64,000 nt of DNA from Cytobacillus horneckiae. GTDB lineage: Bacteria; Bacillota; Bacilli; Bacillales; Cytobacillaceae. Of this stretch, positions 9,143 through 19,216 are shown piece by piece. Position 1 is the first letter of the stretch. Every line of letters starts with the position of its first letter. The position numbers and the translations under genes are program-made. Below the pieces are notes generated by a model, which did not search any database, was not told where the DNA came from, and worked only from the letters and a program-made list of their open reading frames with translations. The stretch covers positions 1 through 64,000 of the forward strand of contig NZ_PISD01000018.1 of NCBI RefSeq assembly GCF_002835735.1. Reading direction: 5' to 3'.

Positions 9143-9208
9143 TGGCTTCACTCCTTCATCTTCCTTTCATCTTATCGTCACCGACAAACAAAGAATCATA
9201 CATTTGTA

Positions 9209-9251
9209 TTGACGATATATAAGTATTAGTGTACTATCTAACTAATACACT
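9209..9251 (+). promoter_or_regulatory. promoter and GntR (YtrA-type) operator of the ABC operon
   Basis: TTGACG and TACTAT, 17 bases apart, form a SigA promoter. Overlapping it is the inverted repeat AGTGTA-N12-TACACT (9228-9251), and also GTATTAGT / ACTAATAC. From memory, the B. subtilis YtrA repressor recognises an AGTGTA...TACACT repeat of similar spacing. The operon encodes a YtrA-like GntR protein, so autoregulation is likely. Confidence 0.75.
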
Positions 9252-9276
9252 GATAGTAAAAAATAGGAGGAATTAA

Positions 9277-10071
9277 ATGATTCAAGCATACAAAGGGCTG
9301 CTCACTAAAGATATTAAGGTGATGAAAAATTACTATTTTTTAGGGATGGGCTTGATTCTTTTGGCTGTTGTAGGAGGAGGGCTTCTTACCAAGTATTTTA
9401 AAGAGCCTAATATAATGGCGGCTGTTATGTTGATGGTTTTGTTTGCTCATATCATGTATATACCTTTATTTATTCTTGCATCTCTGAACATCGAAGCGAA
9501 GACGCAAACTTGGCTACATAATCCAAACAGTGCTGCATTATTGCTCTTAAGTAAATTGGGGTCTGCTTTAGTGGCATACCTTTTTTCTATTTGTTTTACG
9601 CTTTTATTGGCTGCGGCCGTCTACTTTCTTTATCCATCAGCTGAGTTTTATACGCTTATACAAGGCTCATTGCTAACAAATACATTGTACATGAGCATAG
9701 CTATCACATTTGTCACGATCTATTTCGCGGTTTGGATTCTCTTTTATTGGTCATTTTTCCATTCATTGAAGAATGTTTCTGTGGCAGGCGCTTTAAGGTG
9801 GCCAATTTTGATTCTCTTTTGGATTATCCAAACCATTGCAGGCAATTATATTACGTCCTCCAAATGGTTTGAAAAAATCATTAGTATTGGCGTTATAGAG
9901 GCTGATGCTAAGTGGCTGAGCATTGACCTTGAAGTCAATCAATCATCAGCATCCATTGGAATGAACCCAACGGTTGAAATTTCTCTTGTTCATGGTCTAA
10001 TTTATACACTTCTTGTGATTTTCCTATTTTACCTATCAGCCTGGCTGATTGAGAAGAAGGTTGAGGTGTAA
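9277..10071 (+). CDS. ABC-type multi-pass membrane protein of GntR-controlled operon
   Basis: A 264-residue integral membrane protein with about six hydrophobic segments (near residues 20-38, 48-68, 88-115, 135-160, 175-190 and 237-257). It has no enzymatic motif. As first gene of an operon with a YtrA-like GntR regulator and two ABC ATPases, it is probably a permease or accessory membrane subunit. Strong AGGAGG before ATG; 3 bases separate its stop from the regulator start. I do not recognise a specific named family. Confidence 0.75.
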   Translation: MIQAYKGLLTKDIKVMKNYYFLGMGLILLAVVGGGLLTKYFKEPNIMAAVMLMVLFAHIMYIPLFILASLNIEAKTQTWLHNPNSAALLLLSKLGSALVAYLFSICFTLLLAAAVYFLYPSAEFYTLIQGSLLTNTLYMSIAITFVTIYFAVWILFYWSFFHSLKNVSVAGALRWPILILFWIIQTIAGNYITSSKWFEKIISIGVIEADAKWLSIDLEVNQSSASIGMNPTVEISLVHGLIYTLLVIFLFYLSAWLIEKKVEV

Positions 10072-10074
10072 GAA

Positions 10075-10446
10075 ATGGGCGAAGAATTCCAGGCGTCAAA
10101 GCCGATATATATGCAGATTGTTGATCGTATTAGTCAGCAGATTATTAGAAAAGAGTTATCGCCTGGTGATAAATTGCCTTCTGTTCGTGACATGGCTGTA
10201 CATGCAGGTGTAAACCCTAATACGATTCAAAGAACCTATCAGGAGTTGGAAAGGATGGAAGTGGTGATGTCAAAGCGCGGTCAAGGGACATTTGTCACGC
10301 AGGATGAAGAGATACTCCTTATGTTAAAAACAAATATGCAGAATGAAATCTTTGCTTCTTTTGTAAGCAACCTTAAAGAGCTTGGCTTATCAAATAAGGA
10401 AATGATCAATGGCTTGGAAAAATATTTAAGGGAGGAAAACAAATGA
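10075..10446 (+). CDS. GntR-family regulator, YtrA subfamily
   Basis: A 123-residue protein with an N-terminal winged helix (IYMQIVDRISQQIIRKELSPGDKLPSVRDMA, then NPNTIQRTYQELERM and KRGQGTFV). A short helical tail takes the place of a large ligand domain, which is diagnostic of the YtrA subfamily. Such regulators repress their own ABC-transporter operons and in B. subtilis respond to cell-wall antibiotics. It lies inside the operon and its stop overlaps the start of the next ATPase gene (ATGA). A matching inverted-repeat operator is present at the operon promoter. Confidence 0.9.
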   Translation: MGEEFQASKPIYMQIVDRISQQIIRKELSPGDKLPSVRDMAVHAGVNPNTIQRTYQELERMEVVMSKRGQGTFVTQDEEILLMLKTNMQNEIFASFVSNLKELGLSNKEMINGLEKYLREENK

Positions 10447-11135
10447 TTGATTTTCGTTCTGTTTCAAAAAAGTATGGCCGCCACAATGGTCTTTCAAATA
10501 TTAGTTTTTCCCTTGAGCAAGGGAAAATCTATGGGTTATTAGGTCCGAATGGCAGCGGGAAATCAACAGCATTAAAACTAATTGCTGGTCTTGTGTCCCC
10601 AACGAGTGGCCAGGTCATTGTAAAGGGGAAGGAGGCCAATCGGAAAGCTGCAGCTGACGTCATCTATTTAACAGAAGTAGATATTTTTTATCCTTCCTTT
10701 AAAATTAAAGATATGATTGATTACTATGACTCACAGTTTCAGGATTTTAGTGTTATAAAGGCAAGAGAGCTGCTTGACTTCATGAATCTTGAAGAGGATA
10801 GAAAAATAAAAAATTTATCTAAAGGAAACAGAGGGCGGCTGAAGCTTGTACTCGCTCTTTCCAGGCAGGCATCTGTACTGCTTCTTGATGAGCCATTTTC
10901 CGGGCTTGATCCCATGGTAAGAGACTCCATTGTCAAAGGGTTGCTGTCGTATATAGATTTTGAAAAGCAAACCGTTATTATAGCGACGCATGAAATCGAT
11001 GAAATTGAGCCTTTATTAGATGATGTCATTGCGCTCAGTGATGGGGAATTTTTAGGAATGTTTAATGTAGAAGAATTAAGAGAAAAGGAAGGATTATCAA
11101 TCATTGAATGGATGAGAAGGACTTTTAAGGAATGA
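10443..11135 (+). CDS. ABC transporter ATP-binding protein (YtrB-like)
   Basis: A 230-residue ATPase with Walker A GPNGSGKST (about residues 34-42), signature NLSKGNRGRLKL, Walker B VLLLDEPFSGLD and the switch histidine in IATHEID. Signature and Walker B resemble the YtrB/bacitracin-resistance-like ATPases that pair with YtrA regulators. It overlaps the GntR gene by 4 bases, indicating translational coupling. Its membrane partners are probably the products at 9277 and 12065. The substrate is unknown; antibiotic or peptide export or sensing is an inference from the neighbourhood. Confidence 0.9.
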   Translation: MIDFRSVSKKYGRHNGLSNISFSLEQGKIYGLLGPNGSGKSTALKLIAGLVSPTSGQVIVKGKEANRKAAADVIYLTEVDIFYPSFKIKDMIDYYDSQFQDFSVIKARELLDFMNLEEDRKIKNLSKGNRGRLKLVLALSRQASVLLLDEPFSGLDPMVRDSIVKGLLSYIDFEKQTVIIATHEIDEIEPLLDDVIALSDGEFLGMFNVEELREKEGLSIIEWMRRTFKE

Positions 11136-11145
11136 GGGGAGAAGC

Positions 11146-12063
11146 ATGAAGGCAGTAGTAAATATAGAAGATGTTTCAAAGATAATTAAAGGACGTAAAA
11201 TCATTGACTCATTAAGTTTTCAAGTAAATGAAGGGGAAGTATTTGGATTTTTAGGTCCAAATGGTGCAGGGAAAACGACAACGATCCGCATGATTGTCGG
11301 ACTAATTGGAATAACTTCTGGAGATATAAAAATTTTAGGTTCGAGCATTCAATCAGATTTTGAGAAAGCAATTAAGCATGTGGGGGCCATTGTTGAAAAT
11401 CCTGAAATGTATAAGTTTATGAGCGGATATCAAAACTTGCTTCATTTTGCGCGAATGTCTGAGGGCATTACGAAAGAAAAAATAGCAGAAACAGTTGAAT
11501 TTGTTGGGCTAACAGATCGCATTCACGATAAGGTAAAAACGTATTCATTAGGAATGAGGCAGCGTTTAGGCCTTGCTCAATGTCTTCTTCATGATCCGAA
11601 AGTGCTTATTTTAGACGAACCTACCAACGGTCTTGACCCTGCTGGAATTAGAGAAATCAGGGATCATGTAAGAAAGCTTGCAAGAGAGAAAGGGATGGCA
11701 GTCATCGTTTCCAGTCATCTCTTATCTGAAATGGAAATGATGTGTGACCGAGTCGGCATTATTCAAAATGGAAAGTTAATCGATATCCAAAGTGTAAATG
11801 ATTTTGTTCAAGAAGAAGGAAGATTGTATGAAATAGAAGTGGATGCGCCAGCCCAAGCAGAACAAGCAATGAAAAGGCTATATCCTGGACAGTCCATCGC
11901 GATAAATAATCAGTCGATTGTTGTCACAATAGAAAAGGAAAATGTTCCATTTTTAGTGAAAGAACTTGTTCATGACGGCCTTAATATATTCAGCATACAA
12001 GAAACCACTAGAACTTTAGAAGACCGCTTCCTTGAAGTGACATCTGGAAAGGAGGGAAAATAA
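11146..12063 (+). CDS. ABC transporter ATP-binding protein (BcrA-type)
   Basis: A 305-residue ATPase with Walker A GPNGAGKTT (about residues 38-46), signature YSLGMRQRLGLAQ, Walker B VLILDEPTNGLD and H-loop VSSHLLSEM. About 80 extra C-terminal residues follow, typical of the BcrA/DrrA-type drug and lantibiotic exporters. It sits 10 bases after the first ATPase and directly before an ABC-2 permease, its likely partner. Having two ATPases in one operon mirrors the ytr locus. Substrate not determined. Confidence 0.9.
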   Translation: MKAVVNIEDVSKIIKGRKIIDSLSFQVNEGEVFGFLGPNGAGKTTTIRMIVGLIGITSGDIKILGSSIQSDFEKAIKHVGAIVENPEMYKFMSGYQNLLHFARMSEGITKEKIAETVEFVGLTDRIHDKVKTYSLGMRQRLGLAQCLLHDPKVLILDEPTNGLDPAGIREIRDHVRKLAREKGMAVIVSSHLLSEMEMMCDRVGIIQNGKLIDIQSVNDFVQEEGRLYEIEVDAPAQAEQAMKRLYPGQSIAINNQSIVVTIEKENVPFLVKELVHDGLNIFSIQETTRTLEDRFLEVTSGKEGK

Positions 12064-12064
12064 G

Positions 12065-13024
12065 ATGATCAGCTTAATAAAAAATGAATGGTTAAAGATT
12101 TTTAAACGGTCAGGTACGTATGTAATGATTGGTATACTCGTATTGATCGTTTCGATAGCAGGAGCATTTATGAAATATCAGGATACAAGGGGATCTGTAC
12201 CTGATAATGAAGATTGGAAAAAAGGTTTAGAAATGCAAAATGCAAGTTATCAAAAGGAATTGGAAGAAATGGGGGACATGCTCCCGGTTGATGTAAAGGA
12301 AAGCTATGAGCGTACGATTGCTATAAATGATTATCGCATTGAGAATAATCTCTCTCCAAATCAGGATTATTCTAGTTTAAGCTTTATTGCCGATATGTCA
12401 TCGCTAATAGATTTTGTTGGCTTATTCATGATTATTATTGCTGGAGGAATTGTAGCCAGCGAATTTACATGGGGGACAATCAAGCTTTTGCTCATTCGCC
12501 CAATTAAACGGGAAAAAATATTAGTTTCCAAATATATTACGATGCTTTTATTTGGGGGCAGTCTGTTATTACTGCTTTTTGTATTTTCAGGATTATTAGG
12601 TGTATTGCTATTTGGAACAGGCGGACAATCCTCGCCATATTTAAACTATCAAGATGGCACAGTGACAGAGCAAAGTATGCTATTCCATCTTATGAAGGTG
12701 TACGGTCTATCATCAATTAATATGATTATGCTCGCAACAATGGCATTCATGATTTCAGCAGCATTTAGAAGCAGCTCGCTAGCGATAGGTTTATCCATTT
12801 TCCTTATGTTCGTCGGCGGTCAAGTGACTCAATTGGTAGCTATGAAATATGAGTGGGCGAAGTTTAGCTTGTTTGCTAATACCGATTTATTTCAATATTT
12901 CGAGGGAACGCCAATGCTGCCTGGAATGACCCTTGGTTTTTCAATTATTATGCTAATCATTTATTTTCTCCTATTTCAAGCAGTTGCATTTCTTATGTTC
13001 AAGAAAAGGGATGTTGCCGCTTAA
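12065..13024 (+). CDS. ABC-2 type permease
   Basis: A 319-residue membrane protein. It starts MISLIKNEWLKIFKRSGTYV with a first transmembrane segment at about 18-36. An extracytoplasmic loop of around 80 residues rich in charged residues follows, then five more hydrophobic segments (about 112-135, 158-180, 215-235, 240-260 and 285-310). This layout is typical of ABC-2 permeases partnering BcrA-like ATPases. It starts 1 base after the preceding stop and is the last gene of the operon. Confidence 0.88.
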   Translation: MISLIKNEWLKIFKRSGTYVMIGILVLIVSIAGAFMKYQDTRGSVPDNEDWKKGLEMQNASYQKELEEMGDMLPVDVKESYERTIAINDYRIENNLSPNQDYSSLSFIADMSSLIDFVGLFMIIIAGGIVASEFTWGTIKLLLIRPIKREKILVSKYITMLLFGGSLLLLLFVFSGLLGVLLFGTGGQSSPYLNYQDGTVTEQSMLFHLMKVYGLSSINMIMLATMAFMISAAFRSSSLAIGLSIFLMFVGGQVTQLVAMKYEWAKFSLFANTDLFQYFEGTPMLPGMTLGFSIIMLIIYFLLFQAVAFLMFKKRDVAA

Positions 13025-13077
13025 TCTTTTCAGATGAGAGAAAGTAATGATAAGAAATTAGTTGGATTTGAAGAGGT

Positions 13078-13163
13078 GTCCGCTCGACTCCTGCGGGAGG
13101 GTAGCGAGACAGTCGAGACCGTGGAGGCACGTAGCGCCGAAGCATCTCGACGCTTGCCCGCGG
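13078..13163. repeat. Bacillaceae intergenic GC-rich repeat (CTCCTGCGGGA type)
   Basis: The segment contains GACTCCTGCGGGAGG, then AGCGAGACAGTCGAGACC, GTAGCGCCGAAG and finally GCCCGCGG. This order of motifs matches a noncoding repeat commonly seen between genes in many Bacillus genomes. It is markedly more GC-rich than its surroundings, and GTCGAGA / TCTCGAC can pair internally. Short open frames across it are incidental. Confidence 0.6.
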
Positions 13164-13219
13164 TAACCTTAGAAAATCCAAAACCTTATTATTTTTATAT
13201 GAGTTTCGCTACATCCTAG

Positions 13220-13247
13220 GCACCGTATAAAACGGTGCTTTTTTTTA
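13220..13247 (+). terminator. Rho-independent terminator of the ABC operon
   Basis: GCACCGT / ACGGTGC stem with a short loop followed by TTTTTTTT. Confidence 0.85.
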
Positions 13248-13318
13248 TATAGAAAATATGTTTGATAAAAACAATTTTTACATATGATATACCTATTCAT
13301 AAATAGGAGTGAACAGAT

Positions 13319-14071
13319 GTGTGCAGAAAGTGCGTATATTCGATTGTTATTTTATTTGCCTCATTCTTTTATTCATTACATGCTGATGCTTCTATAGTCA
13401 GGGAGAGAGAATTTTACGAGAAACGTGGCGATGTGATTTGGGACTATGGGATGATGCGGGTAAGATATATTTCCATTACATTTGATGACGGTCCTAACCC
13501 TGAATTTACACCGAAAATTTTAGATTTATTGGCAAAGTACAATGCGAAGGCAACCTTTTTTATTACTGGTGAAAAAGCTGAAAAGCATCCAAAGCTTGTA
13601 AAAAGAATAGTTAATGAAGGGCATGAAATTGGCAATCATACATACAGCCATATGTATAATGCAAATATATCTGAAGAAGTGCTGATAGATGAATTAACTA
13701 GAACAGCAGAAATCATAAAAGGCATTTTAGGATTTTCACCTATTTTATACAGGCCTGTTGGTGGTCTATATAATGATTCAATCGTTGCGATAGCTAAAAA
13801 AAATAACTATCAGGTTGTTTTATGGTCATGGCATCAAGATCCAAAGGATTGGATGAATCCAGGCGTTCAAAAGATAGTAAGTCATGTTCAAACTGGAATG
13901 AAGCCGGGAGATATTATCTTATTACATGATTCGGGCGGTGATCGATCGCAAACGATTGAAGCATTGGAGTTAATTTTAAAAGATGCAAATAGAAAAAAAT
14001 TTAACGCCGTAACTGTATCGGAATTAATGATTCTCTCAGAAGAAATCCCACCTTTTTTATTTAGTTTATAA
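13319..14071 (+). CDS. polysaccharide deacetylase family protein (NodB domain)
   Basis: A signal peptide or N-terminal anchor (about residues 1-24) precedes a NodB homology domain (about 50-240): TFDDGPNP (catalytic Asp and metal Asp), HEIGNHTYSH (metal histidines), RPVGG, and LLHDSGG. This is close to the PdaA/PdaB/YheN type that deacetylates N-acetyl sugars of peptidoglycan or related polymers outside the membrane. The GTG start is chosen because only this frame gives the hydrophobic leader and AGGAG lies 9 bases upstream; an overlapping ATG is out of frame. Sporulation-linked use is possible but not shown. Confidence 0.88.
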   Translation: MCRKCVYSIVILFASFFYSLHADASIVREREFYEKRGDVIWDYGMMRVRYISITFDDGPNPEFTPKILDLLAKYNAKATFFITGEKAEKHPKLVKRIVNEGHEIGNHTYSHMYNANISEEVLIDELTRTAEIIKGILGFSPILYRPVGGLYNDSIVAIAKKNNYQVVLWSWHQDPKDWMNPGVQKIVSHVQTGMKPGDIILLHDSGGDRSQTIEALELILKDANRKKFNAVTVSELMILSEEIPPFLFSL

Positions 14072-14100
14072 AGGGTATGGCTCATACGCCATACCCTTTC
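14069..14100. terminator. bidirectional terminator between deacetylase and rarA
   Basis: Perfect AAAGGGTATGGC / GCCATACCCTTT inverted repeat between convergent genes. Confidence 0.75.
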
Positions 14101-14103
14101 AAT

Positions 14104-15369
14104 TTATTCATTTATTCTGTTGTATACTACGCCCAAGGCTTGTTCAAATTTACCTGTATTCTTTGGGTGGTAATAAACTTTGTTTTTGATTTTATCAGGC
14201 AAATACTGCTGTTTAACCCAGCCGTTTTCAAAATCATGCGGATATTTATAATCATTGCCGCGCCCAAGCTCTTTTGCACCTTTATAATGGGCATCCTTCA
14301 AATGATCCGGCACCTCGCCGCTTTTTCCTACTCTAATATCAGCAAGTGCGGCATCAATGGCCATGATAGCAGAGTTGGATTTTGGCGATAAGCAAAGTTC
14401 TATGACAGCATTTGCTAGTGGTATTCTTGCTTCTGGAAAGCCGACTCGTTCAGCTGTCTCGATGGCCGCAAGCGTCCTTGCACCCGCTTGAGGTGAAGCA
14501 AGTCCGATATCCTCATAGGCGATGACAAGCATCCTTCTGCTAATGCTGACTAAATCGCCGGCTTCAATTAGTCTTCCTAAATAATGTAGTGCTGCGTTCA
14601 CATCACTGCCGCGGATGGATTTTTGAAACCCGGATAATACATCATAATGTGCATCACCGTCCTTGTCATGAGCCAAACTTTTTCTTTGCATGCATTCTTC
14701 TGCTTCCTGTAAACCAATATTTATAAGGCCCTCGGCATCAGCTTTTGTGGAAAGAACGGCAAGCTCTAACGCATTTAAGGAGCTTCTGACATCGCCATTA
14801 GATGCCGATGCAAAGTGACTTAATGCCTCTTCCGATATCTGGATTTGCTTTTCTCCAAGGCCGCGCTCACTATCTTCCATTGCTGTTGTTAATGCAGTAA
14901 TGACCTCATCTTCAGTTAATGGCTTCAACTCAAATATTTGGCATCTGCTTCTGATTGCCGGATTAATGGCGTGGTAAGGATTGCTTGTCGTTGCCCCAAT
15001 TAATGTAATCATGCCATTCTCCAAATAGGGGAGAAGAAAATCCTGTTTTCCTTTATCGAGCCGATGGACTTCATCGAGCAATAATATCACTTTGCCTGAC
15101 ATTTTTGCTTCAGCAGCAACAACCTCCATATCTTTTTTATTATTAGTAACTGCATTTAACGTGCGGAATGCATATTTTGTACTGCCGGCAATCGCGCTCG
15201 CTATCGATGTTTTTCCAATGCCAGGCGGTCCGTATAAAATCATAGAAGAAAGCTGCTTTGCCTTTACCATTCTATGAATTATTTTTCCTTCACCTACAAG
15301 ATGCTTCTGCCCGATAACTTCATCAATTGTTCTAGGCCTCATCCGGAATGCTAATGGTTTAATACTCAC
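14104..15369 (-). CDS. rarA: replication-associated recombination protein RarA (MgsA)
   Basis: AAA+ ATPase acting at stalled replication forks, related to clamp loaders. The protein has MRPRTIDEVIGQKHL near the N-terminus, Walker A GPPGIGKTS (about residue 50), Walker B LLLDEVHRLDK, sensor 1 GATTSNP and arginine finger region RSRCQ. The C-terminal tetramerisation domain includes RGSDVNAALHYLGRLIEAGD. I chose the GTG with GGAG 8 bases upstream, giving a start equivalent to MSIKPLAF. ATG at 15375 and GTG at 15378 are alternatives too close to that site. It is transcribed away from cymR, as yrvN is in B. subtilis. Confidence 0.93.
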   Translation of the reverse strand: MSIKPLAFRMRPRTIDEVIGQKHLVGEGKIIHRMVKAKQLSSMILYGPPGIGKTSIASAIAGSTKYAFRTLNAVTNNKKDMEVVAAEAKMSGKVILLLDEVHRLDKGKQDFLLPYLENGMITLIGATTSNPYHAINPAIRSRCQIFELKPLTEDEVITALTTAMEDSERGLGEKQIQISEEALSHFASASNGDVRSSLNALELAVLSTKADAEGLINIGLQEAEECMQRKSLAHDKDGDAHYDVLSGFQKSIRGSDVNAALHYLGRLIEAGDLVSISRRMLVIAYEDIGLASPQAGARTLAAIETAERVGFPEARIPLANAVIELCLSPKSNSAIMAIDAALADIRVGKSGEVPDHLKDAHYKGAKELGRGNDYKYPHDFENGWVKQQYLPDKIKNKVYYHPKNTGKFEQALGVVYNRINE

Positions 15370-15622
15370 ATACATCACTCCAACTCTTAAACCGAATTCA
15401 AATTAGGCAAAACTTAGTTATTGTTTACTGTCAGTTAACATCCTCCCTGAAAGTGGGGGACGAACGACAACTTTTTATAATTAAAACATACCATACAATG
15501 AAGATTGCTAAAATGAATAATGCTTCCAAATATGCTATAATAGCAAAGTCTATCCAAAATGTAAAAATATATATAATTTGAATTTATTTGATTAGCTATA
15601 AAGCGGCGAAGGGAAAATAAAT

Positions 15623-16279
15623 ATGAACAAGTTCAAGCGGGGGCAGGTAGGGCCAAGGTTTTTGGTTTACATCATTGGCTTATTAGTCATGAGCCTTGGC
15701 ATCGTCTTATTAATTTTAGCAGATTTGGGTGCTACACCTTGGGATGTTTTGCATGTAGGATTATATTTTCAGCTTGGCTTATCAATTGGTAGCTGGTCAA
15801 TTATTGTTGGCATCTTCATCTTAATTGTGGCTTCTCTTATTTCCGGGGAACTGCCTAAAGCTGGCGCCTATATCAATATGATTTTAATTGGTGTCTTTAT
15901 TGATTTATATTTATTGCTTCCATTTATGCAAACACCTGGTTCATTTACAGGGAAGCTGTTGATGTTTATCGCAGGAATAGTGATCTATTGCTACGGTATG
16001 GGCATTTATATTTCCGCACGGTTTGGAACAGGACCGCGAGATAGTTTGATGATGGCTTTAACAACGAAAACAGGCTGGAAGGTTGGTCCGGTTCGATCCT
16101 GTATGGAAATCATTGTCTTAATTATTGGCTGGCAGCTTGGTGGACCAGTATTTTGGGGAACAATTGTGTTAAGTCTTTCAATTGGACCAATTGTCGGTTT
16201 TGCACTTCCGCAATGCCAGTCGTTAACGGATCGCTTTTTAGCGCGACTTAAAAAGCCGAAAGTATTTATTGCTCATTAA
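15623..16279 (+). CDS. YczE/YitT-like integral membrane protein
   Basis: A 218-residue protein with five or more transmembrane segments (about 13-35, 48-70, 78-98, 110-130, 150-190). Conserved-looking motifs include GATPWDVLHVG and GTGPRDSLMMAL, characteristic of the YczE family. Its function is unclear; B. subtilis YczE has been linked to surfactin production. AAGGGA precedes ATG. It lies upstream of cymR in the same direction, an insertion relative to B. subtilis order. Function by homology is not settled. Confidence 0.8.
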   Translation: MNKFKRGQVGPRFLVYIIGLLVMSLGIVLLILADLGATPWDVLHVGLYFQLGLSIGSWSIIVGIFILIVASLISGELPKAGAYINMILIGVFIDLYLLLPFMQTPGSFTGKLLMFIAGIVIYCYGMGIYISARFGTGPRDSLMMALTTKTGWKVGPVRSCMEIIVLIIGWQLGGPVFWGTIVLSLSIGPIVGFALPQCQSLTDRFLARLKKPKVFIAH

Positions 16280-16346
16280 ATGGCTACTATTTTAGGTAGT
16301 AAGCAAATGTGGAACGGTATGAAAGAGGGAATAGGGGTGTCAAGAA

Positions 16347-16766
16347 ATGAAAATATCTACAAAGGGTCGTTATGGCCTAACAATCATGATTGAATTGGCA
16401 AAGAAACATGGCGAAGGGCCGATATCGCTTAAGACGATAGCCCAGGCTAATGATTTATCTGAGCATTATTTGGAGCAGCTGATTGCTCCATTGCGCAATG
16501 CGGGATTAGTGAGAAGTATACGCGGAGCATATGGCGGATATGTACTAGGTGATATTCCATCAAAAATTACAGCAGGTGACATTATCCGTGTACTAGAAGG
16601 CCCGATTAGCCCTGTAGAGGGTATTGAGAATGAGGAGCCGGCAAAAAGAGAACTGTGGATGCGCATTCGTGATGCGGTGAAAGATGTGCTTGATAATACG
16701 ACGGTAGAAGACCTGGCAAATCATACAGACAATGGAGAATCAGACGCTTATATGTTTTATATATAA
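16347..16766 (+). CDS. cymR: Rrf2-family cysteine metabolism repressor CymR
   Basis: A 139-residue Rrf2-type winged helix: MKISTKGRYGLTIMIELA at the N-terminus, helix-turn-helix around residues 28-52 (LKTIAQANDLSEHYLEQLI), then GGYVLG. It lacks the three-cysteine cluster of IscR, as CymR does. CymR with CysK represses sulfur uptake and cysteine synthesis genes when cysteine is ample, including yrrT-mtnN-mccAB, also present here. It is followed by the cysteine desulfurase gene 23 bases downstream. GGGGTG lies upstream of the ATG. Confidence 0.93.
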   Translation: MKISTKGRYGLTIMIELAKKHGEGPISLKTIAQANDLSEHYLEQLIAPLRNAGLVRSIRGAYGGYVLGDIPSKITAGDIIRVLEGPISPVEGIENEEPAKRELWMRIRDAVKDVLDNTTVEDLANHTDNGESDAYMFYI

Positions 16767-16789
16767 AGAGTACAAGTAGGTGAAAGGCA

Positions 16790-17935
16790 GTGGAACATAT
16801 ATATGTGGATCATGCGGCAACTTCGCCGATGCATCCAAAAGTAATCGAAAAAATGGTTTCCATTATGAATGAGGATTTTGGAAATCCATCCAGCATTCAC
16901 TCATTTGGAAGAAGTGCACGTCAAATTATTGACGTGGCAAGGGCGGCAATGGCTGATAGCATTGGCGCACACCCGAATGATATTATTTTTACTAGCGGCG
17001 GAACTGAAGCTGATAACCATGCAATATTTGGAGTGGCAGAAAGCTATAAGACGAAGGGGAACCATATTATTACAACACAGATTGAGCATCATGCAGTTCT
17101 GCATGCATGCGAACAATTGGAAAAACAAGGATATGAGGTAACTTACTTGCCTGTTGATAAAAATGGCAGAGTATCTGTACCTGATATAAAAGCAGCCTTG
17201 CGGGATGATACGATTCTTGTGACGATTATGTATGGGAATAATGAAGTCGGAACACTTCAGCCTATAAGTGAAATTGGACAAGCACTGGCAAATCATCAAG
17301 CTATCTTCCATACAGATGCTGTGCAAGCTTATGGATTAGTAAAAATAGATGTAAAGGATGCAGGAATCGATTTATTATCGGTATCAGCTCATAAAATAAA
17401 TGGTCCAAAAGGAATTGGCTACCTTTATGTTGATAAAGATGTAAAGCTCCCTTCTCGTCTATATGGCGGCCAGCAAGAACGGAAAAGGCGCGCTGGAACC
17501 GAGAATGTCGCTGCAATTGCAGGCTTTTTAGAGGCGGTCAACATAGCTCAAAAGGAAATGGACAATAAAAAGGAATTTTTCAATCAGTTAAGATCTGTCC
17601 TTATGGAAACGCTTGATGACTATAAAATTAATTATAGTCAGAACGGTTCACTTGATGAAACTTTACCTCATGTATTAAACTTAAGCTTTCCTGGTACAAA
17701 TGTTGAAGCAATGCTTGTCAATTTGGATTTGGCTGGAATCGCTGCATCGAGCGGTTCGGCATGTACTGCCGGATCAATCGACCCTTCTCATGTTTTAGTT
17801 GCGATGTATGGGAAAGATGATGAGCGCCTTCTCAATTCAATTCGCTTCAGCTTTGGATTAAACAATACCGTTGAACAAATTAAACAGGTAGGAAAAGAAA
17901 CAAGTAAAATCGTACAGCGATTTACAAATAAATAA
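16790..17935 (+). CDS. iscS: cysteine desulfurase (YrvO/IscS type)
   Basis: PLP enzyme that takes sulfur from cysteine and holds it as a persulfide for tRNA thiolation. The 381-residue protein starts with YVDHAATSP, carries the PLP lysine in SAHKINGPKG (Lys202) and the catalytic cysteine in SSGSACTAGS (Cys325). GTG start follows GGTGAAAGG. The next gene, mnmA, is its natural acceptor for 2-thiouridine formation, as with YrvO-MnmA in B. subtilis. It is likely cotranscribed with cymR and mnmA. Confidence 0.95.
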   Translation: MEHIYVDHAATSPMHPKVIEKMVSIMNEDFGNPSSIHSFGRSARQIIDVARAAMADSIGAHPNDIIFTSGGTEADNHAIFGVAESYKTKGNHIITTQIEHHAVLHACEQLEKQGYEVTYLPVDKNGRVSVPDIKAALRDDTILVTIMYGNNEVGTLQPISEIGQALANHQAIFHTDAVQAYGLVKIDVKDAGIDLLSVSAHKINGPKGIGYLYVDKDVKLPSRLYGGQQERKRRAGTENVAAIAGFLEAVNIAQKEMDNKKEFFNQLRSVLMETLDDYKINYSQNGSLDETLPHVLNLSFPGTNVEAMLVNLDLAGIAASSGSACTAGSIDPSHVLVAMYGKDDERLLNSIRFSFGLNNTVEQIKQVGKETSKIVQRFTNK

Positions 17936-19075
<1,140 letters not shown>

Positions 19076-19078
19076 TTA

Positions 19079-19118
19079 AAAACTGGCTTGGTTAATTCCA
19101 AGTCAGTTTTTTTTACTA
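19079..19118 (+). terminator. Rho-independent terminator after mnmA
   Basis: AAACTGGCTTGG / CCAAGTCAGTTT stem with one weak pair, followed by a long T run. Confidence 0.85.
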
Positions 19119-19216
19119 TACAATCTGAATAAATCATTCTAATAGGACGTGAGTGAATGCGACGATATAAATATGCTATACTTTTCAGGAGAGAAAGTTG
19201 AATGGAGTAGATAAAG

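Noticed and set aside
13034-13219. 61-codon frame after the ABC operon
   Set aside because: It lies over the dispersed GC-rich repeat and has no ribosome binding site.
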